This document shows, in pieces, positions 57,202 through 64,000 of a stretch of 64,000 bases of DNA (position 1 is the stretch's first letter; each line of letters begins with the position of its first letter). The notes below the pieces were generated by a model, which had not been told where the DNA came from, did not search any database, and saw only the letters and a program-made list of their open reading frames with translations. Location of the stretch: positions 25,450,368 to 25,514,367 of the forward strand of contig CAMZMU010000027.1 in NCBI GenBank assembly GCA_947311845.1, given 5' to 3'. Both the position numbers and the translations under genes were made by a program. Source of the stretch: Poa pratensis. Taxonomy: Eukaryota; Streptophyta; Magnoliopsida; Poales; Poaceae.

Positions 57202-59011
57202 TCCTACAATAGTACAATTTGATTGATTTGATCCGAACCAGTGACAAATTCTGAAAATTGGACAGCGGTATAGCGTGTAGACCCCCACAGGTGCTAGCCT
57301 TTCTTGGCAAATTTTTATTATCATGTATCGAAACCCTCAAGCAAAAAAGCGATGGGGCGTATTCGACGGTAGTCGCAGGCAGAATTGACACCGCAATAAA
57401 TCACGGCGTCCCAATACCAATCGAGCTACACTGTGTCTGATGTGTTTGCCTGGCACAAAAAGATGCACTGTTTGACGTGATCCTTCCTTGTTTTGGGACG
57501 AGATCATCGTGGCAAATTGCATCTGGATTTGTCTTTCGTGATCATGGTGTATTAAAAGGGAAACAGGAAACGGCGTTGATGTTTTCAAGGCCATCTTTAT
57601 CAGTTGTTTCTGAGAAAAAGAAAGATCAACGGGACACTGTTTCTTTACATAACAGGAAGCCACCCTTCCAAGAGTTGCTTAATTACAACACACAAATCAT
57701 ATTCAGTTAGCTGAGCTTGCGTCCACTTGTTGGTGTAGCACGGACGGATGGAAATCGATCGCCGGAGAGAGATAGACGTCAAAGCCATTATACTCTACTT
57801 AAGACTTAATTATCTCTCCGCAAAGGCAAAGGGACGCCAAACATGCCAGGTGCGCAGACGACATTTCTAATCCATCCGATCCCCCTGGCATACTTTGAGT
57901 TTCAGAGACCAAAAGCACTGGAATTTTTTGTATGGCGCCTGTCATCGATCGATCTCGCGCGGCATCTTTTCTTTCTTTGACAAAAGAAAGTACAGTGCTT
58001 GCCAATGGGTTACAGCTCCGTTGTTTGAATCCCAGATCTGGAGCCTTTTGAGTGTGTAAATTATGTGGAGTATATTAGTATAGTATGTGTCTTGTCTCAA
58101 CCATTCCCCGGTCCTCTGTTAGTATAAACAAAGTGCCTATACATCCGTTTAGAAGCTGGCTTTGGGTTAATGGGTTCATTCATGTAACGACTCGATCATT
58201 ACCGAAACCAGGAGTGTTTGTCTTGTGCTGCCACGCCAACATCAACAGCACTAGGCGCAGGCTAATTATGAACAAACAAAGACACAGACGATGACAGCGC
58301 ATGCAAACAAGTAATTAACACAGCTGCGCCTGCGACCATGTAGTAATTAACTCCAACCATCAAAATTTTAATCTGTCAGGCAAACCAAAATGGCAGTTCG
58401 CCGGTTTTAACCGATGCTCTGTGCGTACGGAACCTGCACTGCAGTGAAAACCAGTCGTCAATGATTGCCTCGGGTTCCGCGGGAAGCGATCTTATTATCA
58501 GCAGCGGCGTTCGTATAAACAACACGGCGAATCGGTTTGCGACGAGTGGCGATCGGGTTAATCTATTTCGTTAGTTTTATGACTGTCTCCCTGCCACTAA
58601 CTGCCTTGTCAGAGGGATTATTATCAGTGTTAGCGCAGGCGCGGCGCCCGGCCGGTCAAGATCTAACCACCGCCAGCCAGCCAGCCAGCCATCGAAAGAT
58701 CGATCGATCGCCAAAGCTGTCTAGATTGCATCTCGAAGCCTCAACGAGGCTGTTCTCTGTGATTGATTTTGAATTTGGCTTCATCTTTTTCAACGGTGTA
58801 GCTAGCTAGGGTGCAGTAGGAATGCAGAACGCGCTGCCGGATCTCCTAACCCTGTCTCGTCCACTCTCAGCTTAATTACACGCAGTAGGCCAGTCCAACT
58901 CATCACAACTTTGCTTAACGAACAGTGTCAATCAGATTAAAAAAATGTGGTTATTCTCCACTTTCTGACAGAGCAGCTTTACTTAGTTGGTGATCCGTCG
59001 GTCCACTGGCG
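57202..59011. other. Intergenic DNA
   Basis: 1.8 kb without a supportable gene. A short (CAGC)n-like tract CCAGCCAGCCAGCCAGCC is near 58,675. Confidence 0.4.
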
Positions 59012-60825
59012 ATGAATGATGGATTAGACGGAAGGCTCGAGCTGAGGCCGGATTTGAATTAACGAAGCTAACAACCGGCTAAGAGTTACACCAACAGTTA
59101 CAACACACACGTGCGTAAAGCGCACCCCGAAAGTAACAACAAAAGACAACAAAAAAGAACGCCAAGCCGGAGCGCCAGCTTGAAAGAGGTTGAAGGAGTC
59201 TTGTCTTCTGTTGCACCGGAGCGACCACGATCATGTCCACGCCGACAAACCTCCACCGCAGCAGAACTGCAACCCAAGGGGGAATCAGCTCCGGGCCAGC
59301 AGCCTGACAGAACTTGAGGATCCAAAGGAGGGGGGGTCTTACAGCGACACCTCCAAGAAGGTGCATGGCACGAGAACGCGTCAACGTCGTCGGCAGAGAC
59401 CGAGGACCTGCAAAGCTTTAACCCAGACCACAAAACACCACCCCTAGGGCTCGGGCTAGGTCCAGACTAAAACACAACATCTTCCACTGGCATTGGGATA
59501 AGAGCGGCGGCAGCGGCTATGGCCTGACGCCGTCCTAACAAAGCCCCCCAAGGCGCTAGGAAGGCCGCCAGCAACCGAAGCATGACCGTGTAAAAGTAAC
59601 CAGGCTGACGTTATGAGAGGGCTGCGACACCAACGAGAGCACAGAGGGTGATCCACAAGACTCTACAAGAGAAGCTTTCCCGAAGCGAGGCCCCTAGGAG
59701 GAGCAGATTGAGGCGGGGGGACGAAATCCATCAATACAGACCGGAGGATCAACATCGGGACGCCTTCAACAAGGTAACGCCACTTGAAGGTGACGCCGTC
59801 ACGGGCACTGGCCAGAGCCATGCGCAGATTTCGCCGAGATCCATCCCGGTCAAAAATCCGGTCGCCGTTGCGAGGACGCGGAGTGGACAGAGCAGAAATC
59901 ACTACCGCACCCCCGACCCAAGACACACTAAGATCTAGCCCCAACTAGATTCACCCGCAGGCTGAACGCAAGAGCTGGTTGACCAGGCCCGTCCAGACCC
60001 AGATCCAGACGTCACCCGTGACGCTAGATCGGCGACACCACGACGGCCGCACCAACACCAGCGCGTCAACACCTGCACGAGCGCGACCACGAAGGTCGGA
60101 GGGAGAACCACAGCCGCGAGAGGAGCTGCAGCCCGGACCATGCTGCCACCCCTGGCGAGCACGCGCCGGCTCTGGGACCCACTCCCAGCGAGCCAGCATG
60201 GGTGTCGCCCACAGCAGGGCTCCGATAGCCCCTGACGACCAAGGACCTTGCTAGGCCCAGATCCGGCCGTCACCAAACCTAACCCACCAATGGAGGCTAG
60301 GGAAGGACCGGGGAGCCCCAACTCTGCCGGCCAGACGAGCTCCACGGAAAGGAGCCGCCTGCGGTCGAGGGAGAACCGCACCACCACACGAGGCGGCCAG
60401 AACGAGGAAGGGGAAGCCGGGAGACGACCGCCACCCTCGTCGGCCGCGGCCCGAGCGACCCAGATCAAGGCCCGTTCGGCCCAGATCGGGGCTGCCGCCC
60501 GGAGCCACCGCCGCCTCTTCACCACAGCCAGGGAGGCTGCAACCACCGCCGCCGCGACGTCCTCGCCCGCCGGCCAGGTTCTGGGCCGCCGCCCAGGCTC
60601 CACGCATCCGGCGCCATGGCCCCAAACCCGGCGACCTCCACCTGCGCGCACTGCTCCGCCCCGCCCCCTTTTGGGAGTGAGGGGTCCGCTGGCACCGTGG
60701 CTCAGGCCGGCGGCAGCGGCGGTGTGGGAGAGACGGCGGTGAGGCTGCTGGCAGCGCGGTTTTTGCACGCGGCGCGAGGGGGAGGGGGGAGGAGGAGGGG
60801 GCAGTTGGCTCATGAATGATGGATT
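59012..60825 (-). mobile_element. GC-rich LINE-tailed retroposon with 14-bp TSD
   Basis: ATGAATGATGGATT occurs at 59012-59025 and 60812-60825, enclosing 1,786 bp. On the minus strand the GC-rich 5' body starts GAGCCAACTGCCCCC. It passes to a T/G-rich region and ends in CTTCGTTAATTCAAATCCGG and a short tail, as in plant LINE 3' ends. Long minus-strand frames (292 and 209 codons) are Gly/Arg/Pro-rich without domains. No reverse transcriptase is present, so it is non-autonomous or an internally deleted LINE. Confidence 0.8.
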
Positions 60826-62544
60826 CGATTCGATCGATTGCTGCCTTTTTTACTCCCGCTGCCTGTCGTGTTTCTGCCACAGACAGACATCTCCTCCATT
60901 ATCTTACAACTCCGGCGCGCGGTAACATGGCCCCCAATGATTGAGGTAACAGGAGGGATTAGAAAGCGGGCACCGCTGATCGGATCCTCTATAATTATTA
61001 TTGGGTAACTGCAGACGCAACGCAACAGAGAGTGGTGGTGGGTGCGTGGGGTTTAAGTATCGCAGTACAAGGCCGTCCGTCTGACTAGGGTGCAGAGGGG
61101 TGAGGTATAGTAGGAGTTCGACCAAGGACAAGTGACCTCCATGGGGCAGAGATATCATTGGAACTTGTTGCACTGCAGGAGGCAATGGTGGTGTTGTAGA
61201 TGATGCCTTCATGGTAGGGTCGATCTAGGGGGGCATCACCAATCAATCAGTTATCAGGTAGGAGTAGTATGCATGCGCTCTGAACCTTTACATGTCAGTG
61301 CGAGCACGTAGGCGGAACGTGGGAGAGCAGAGTACTGTACGGTCCTCCAGTCCACGCGAGAACGGGCAGTCAACACGGGGCCCGTTCCTCTTTTTCACTG
61401 GCCCTTGCGCAGAGAAAGCACTTGACTTGCTTGAGAGAATGTCTCGCCGGCCGGCAGAGAACTCTGCTACGACGAAAAATCGGTTCAAATGATTCTCTAG
61501 CCAGCTGATACAGACTTGACGTTCCCGTTACAGTTTCCGCCTGACGGGCGAGCATCACACAGACCACCATCGTAGGATCGCGCTGAGTGTCTGTCTAGCC
61601 GGCCACCCAATGCAGGCAGCCATGCCGTGCCGTCACGTCCAGAGCGCCGGGCACGGTAGAGGGAGGAAACGGCATGTTTTGTCTGGTGTCCATGGCCATG
61701 GCTCTTGGCTACAAGCGTGCGCGACGCTGCAGTTGCTCTGGAGCGAACAGCGCCACGGCAGAGGTGAAAAATCACACGATCGATCCACAGTGAAAACACG
61801 CGAAAAGCTGGCGCCAAAATCTACAGCGTCGACCTGCTGTTCCGTATACGCTTGTTCCTGGTTTCACTGCTTTGATGCTGCTGTAGTTCGTGAGCTGAAT
61901 TGCCGCCGCTCTGCTAGCTGCGGGCGGGGTGCAGAGAGCACCGTGCATAGTTTCCTGCGTCGACGAATGTTCAGGCGACAGATCGCATGAGGTCCGTTCA
62001 GAGCACCGTCAAGCCGCGCTGATCTGTAACTGTGCGCCGGTGACAGACAAAGCGCATTGGTTCAGCAAAGACGCGCTGCCCCGCGCGTACTGTGGTCTGA
62101 GCCTCCTGAGCGGATGCCCTGATACATGTTTGAAACCTGAAAAAGCTCTGCCTCATCACTAGTATACAGCGTGAGATAACATGCTCTAAGAGGTGAGGTC
62201 CACAAGATTTGCCGGTACATGGATGTAGGACTGTTGTAAACCCGTGTGTGTTGCTCATGATTCTCTTTGACCATTTGCATGTTGGTGATGTTCAATAACA
62301 GCAGCTGTACAGTACATAGCAATCCAGCATGGATGGCAAGAGACTTTATTTTTCATCTAGAAATAAAAAGATGTTCTGTAACAAGTGTACATGGGACGGT
62401 AATTCTGTCAAATGGGATCATTTGGTACGTTCTAGCTGTGGTTTCTGCAACACACTTCAATCATCGTCAAAACGATTTGGAGATGGCAAAAAATTTAGCC
62501 GACGAATGAACTCGCAACCCAACGTTCCAAACTCCTCTCATGTA
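60826..62544. other. Region downstream of the FKBP gene
   Basis: The last few hundred bases before 62,544 should contain the FKBP 3' UTR, as that gene is on the minus strand. No other gene is supported. Confidence 0.4.
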
Positions 62545-63911
62545 TCAAAGCTCGCTGTTCCTCTCGGTGGTATCGGCTCCGGACGTCTTCCCGTTTACGG
62601 CGATGAGCTCCGTGTCAAAAACCAGAGTTGCGCCACCTATCACCAACAAAATCGCTAGTCAGCGTTGCAGGTCAATGAGACAGTACACGACACACCACAT
62701 GCGTCTTTTCATATCGCAAGATGCAGATAAGAAACACGCTAAATTGGCAATATCAAAGTTGACCTACCACAGTACACAGATATGATTTCATCGTGAGGAC
62801 CATATCGAGCAAACATACAAATACAAATAACAGCCATACCTGGAATCTTTGGTGGGGAGCCTCGCTCTCCATAACCCATCGTTGCGGGTATTCGTAGCTT
62901 CCGCTTTTCTCCGACACACATACCTAGTAACCCTTGGTCCCAACCTACAGATGGAAACAATAATGTAAGTCTGTGGCTTTTGCGTAGGTTTCTGGTAAGA
63001 ACAATACAAGCATATCTCCACTTTTTTATAACATCTCATTGTTGTTCGTTCAGGCCAGTACAGTATGGACCGCGGATAAACCAATAAACATATGCCGTTC
63101 CAGGAAAGAGAATCACCTTTTATCACCTGGCCATTCCCAAGAGTAAATTCAAAGGGGTTGCCTCTATCGTAGCTAGAATCAAATACCGATCCATCAGTGA
63201 GTGACCCCTGCAGCATAATCAAGCTTTCAGAACAATGACAGAATTGTGGGGAAAAACCTATACAGGAAAAGTATCAGAGAGTTCTTAAGCCAAACATAAC
63301 AAAAAAATCGGGTAAACAACGCAATAAAAGTCATAAATTACTAGGGTCATTCTGCCAAGCTGTTTCTCACTTTCTCTGGATGGGATCTCAACTGAAGCAC
63401 GCTAAGAGACATCGTGTTAAATAGCTATCACAACTGTTTCATGATAAAGCTGCCACAGAACAGGAGAGTATGTATGGTACATAAGGACAATGTCCTTCAT
63501 AACATAACCATTATAAAAAGTGAAGGTTACAGTAAGGGAAACTCAATGGCAATTGCTTCCAAGATTTGGAACTGTAGGCTTCGCGTAACTAGCTACAGTC
63601 ACTCTTTCTTTCGAACACAGTTTTAAGTACTTCAAAAATGAATAGGATTGCTTAATATCATAAGGACAAGGTCCTTCATAACATAACCATTATAAAAAGT
63701 GATGGTTACAGTAAGGGGAACTCGACGACAATTGCTGCCAAGACTTGTAACTGTAGTCTTCGCGTAACAAGCTACAGTCATTCTTTCTTTCGAACACAAA
63801 TAGGATTGCTTACTGTAGCGTAAATACAAGGATTGGTAAAATACTTACACGATAATGCACTTTAATTTTATCACCTTTGTGAGCTTGTACGGTACACGAC
63901 TCTGGCTTGTA
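62545..63911 (-). CDS. FKBP15: FKBP-type peptidyl-prolyl cis-trans isomerase, ER type (FKBP15-like), 5' end outside window
   Basis: Four exons on the minus strand: 63911-63849, 63207-63117, 62944-62840 and 62636-62545, all GT…AG and in phase, ending at a TGA. The product is a single FKBP domain: [92 protein letters not shown]. (Each is an exon or motif fragment.) Residues equivalent to the FKBP12 ligand pocket are all present: Tyr in HYR, Asp in FDSS, Phe in FEF, Val-Ile, Trp, Tyr in GYG and Phe in VFD. It isomerises X-Pro bonds and binds FK506/rapamycin. The C-terminus NSEL resembles an ER-retention tetrapeptide, matching secretory-pathway FKBP15/FKBP13. The signal-peptide exon(s) must lie beyond base 64,000. 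Confidence 0.93.
63481..63812. repeat. Diverged ~179-bp tandem duplication inside an FKBP intron
   Basis: ATAAGGACAA(T/G)GTCCTTCAT starts at 63,481 and again at 63,660. Both copies continue through CATTATAAAAAGTGA, GGTTACAGTAAGG, TTCGCGTAAC, TTTCTTTCGAACACA and AATAGGATTGCTTA. They differ by scattered substitutions and an internal gap. It lies wholly within the intron between the first two visible exons, so it does not affect the protein. Confidence 0.9.
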
Positions 63912-64000
63912 CTGAAAGGAGGACGAGGAAAAGAAAACACATGTCATGTAAAGTCGCAGAGATACAAATCATTTGGAATGTAAAAATATTAAGAACATAA

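Noticed and set aside
59935..60880. 292- and 209-codon minus-strand open frames
   Set aside because: They lie inside or across the boundary of the TSD-flanked retroposon and have Gly/Arg/Pro-rich composition without motifs.
62329..62658. Plus-strand frame with CNKC and CGFC pairs suggesting a zinc finger
   Set aside because: It overlaps the antisense of the FKBP last exon and 3' UTR. No full zinc-binding fold or homologue is recognised, so it is probably chance.

Overview
This window is nuclear DNA from a grass, most likely a Pooideae (Triticeae/Brachypodium-type) genome. The evidence is the CTCCCTCCG-ended Stowaway MITEs, a Ty1-copia element with a tRNA-Met-type primer site, CACTA and hAT ends, GC-rich monocot codon use and spliced plant genes. 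Host genes are sparse. I support two copies of a secreted phytocystatin, one 8-exon bHLH transcription-factor gene and the 3' exons of an ER-type FKBP immunophilin that runs off the right edge. Nearly everything else is transposon or unannotatable intergenic DNA.

Layout. 0.5-3.5 kb: a CACTA end with a 69-bp subterminal array and a decayed exon-like piece. 3.5-9.05 kb: two diverged copies of a ~0.7-kb AT-rich repeat. Between them lie a non-LTR retroposon with a 14-bp target-site duplication (TSD) and a GGGTGGGC-type hAT element. 9.1-10.6 kb: a dead LINE reverse transcriptase carrying a nested hAT MITE. 11.07-13.73 kb: a clean 2.66-kb solo LTR with a GTGTT TSD. 14.0-14.9 kb: a GC-rich retroposon. 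16.53-29.02 kb: a very young ~6.24-kb direct tandem duplication. Each unit holds an intact cystatin gene, a decayed duplicate of its promoter, a hairpin MITE, a hAT MITE and a PIF/Harbinger ORF1 fossil. The second unit ends in a 22-C run. 32.9-33.6 kb: a poly(A)-tailed retroposon with a TSD. 34.3-36.5 kb: the bHLH gene on the minus strand. 41-45 kb: a hAT element, MITEs, a LINE tail and a doubtful gene. 46.04-51.30 kb: a defective Ty1-copia element with 206-bp LTRs and a Stowaway MITE inside its integrase. 52-61 kb: two more hAT elements and three GC-rich retroposons. 62.5-64 kb: FKBP.

The host genes do not form a pathway: a cysteine-protease inhibitor, a CIB/ACE-type growth regulator and an ER prolyl isomerase are simply neighbours. 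The most interesting features are structural. They are the near-identical cystatin duplication built on an older promoter duplication, an 89-bp near-perfect hairpin inside it, and the layered insertions. A recurring class of GC-rich LINE-tailed retroposons and the bHLH reading frame broken by single-base indels also stand out. The bHLH indels, the 22-C run and the almost unmutated duplication together raise the possibility of assembly or consensus error, and I flag this explicitly. I found no convincing new multi-gene biological system.
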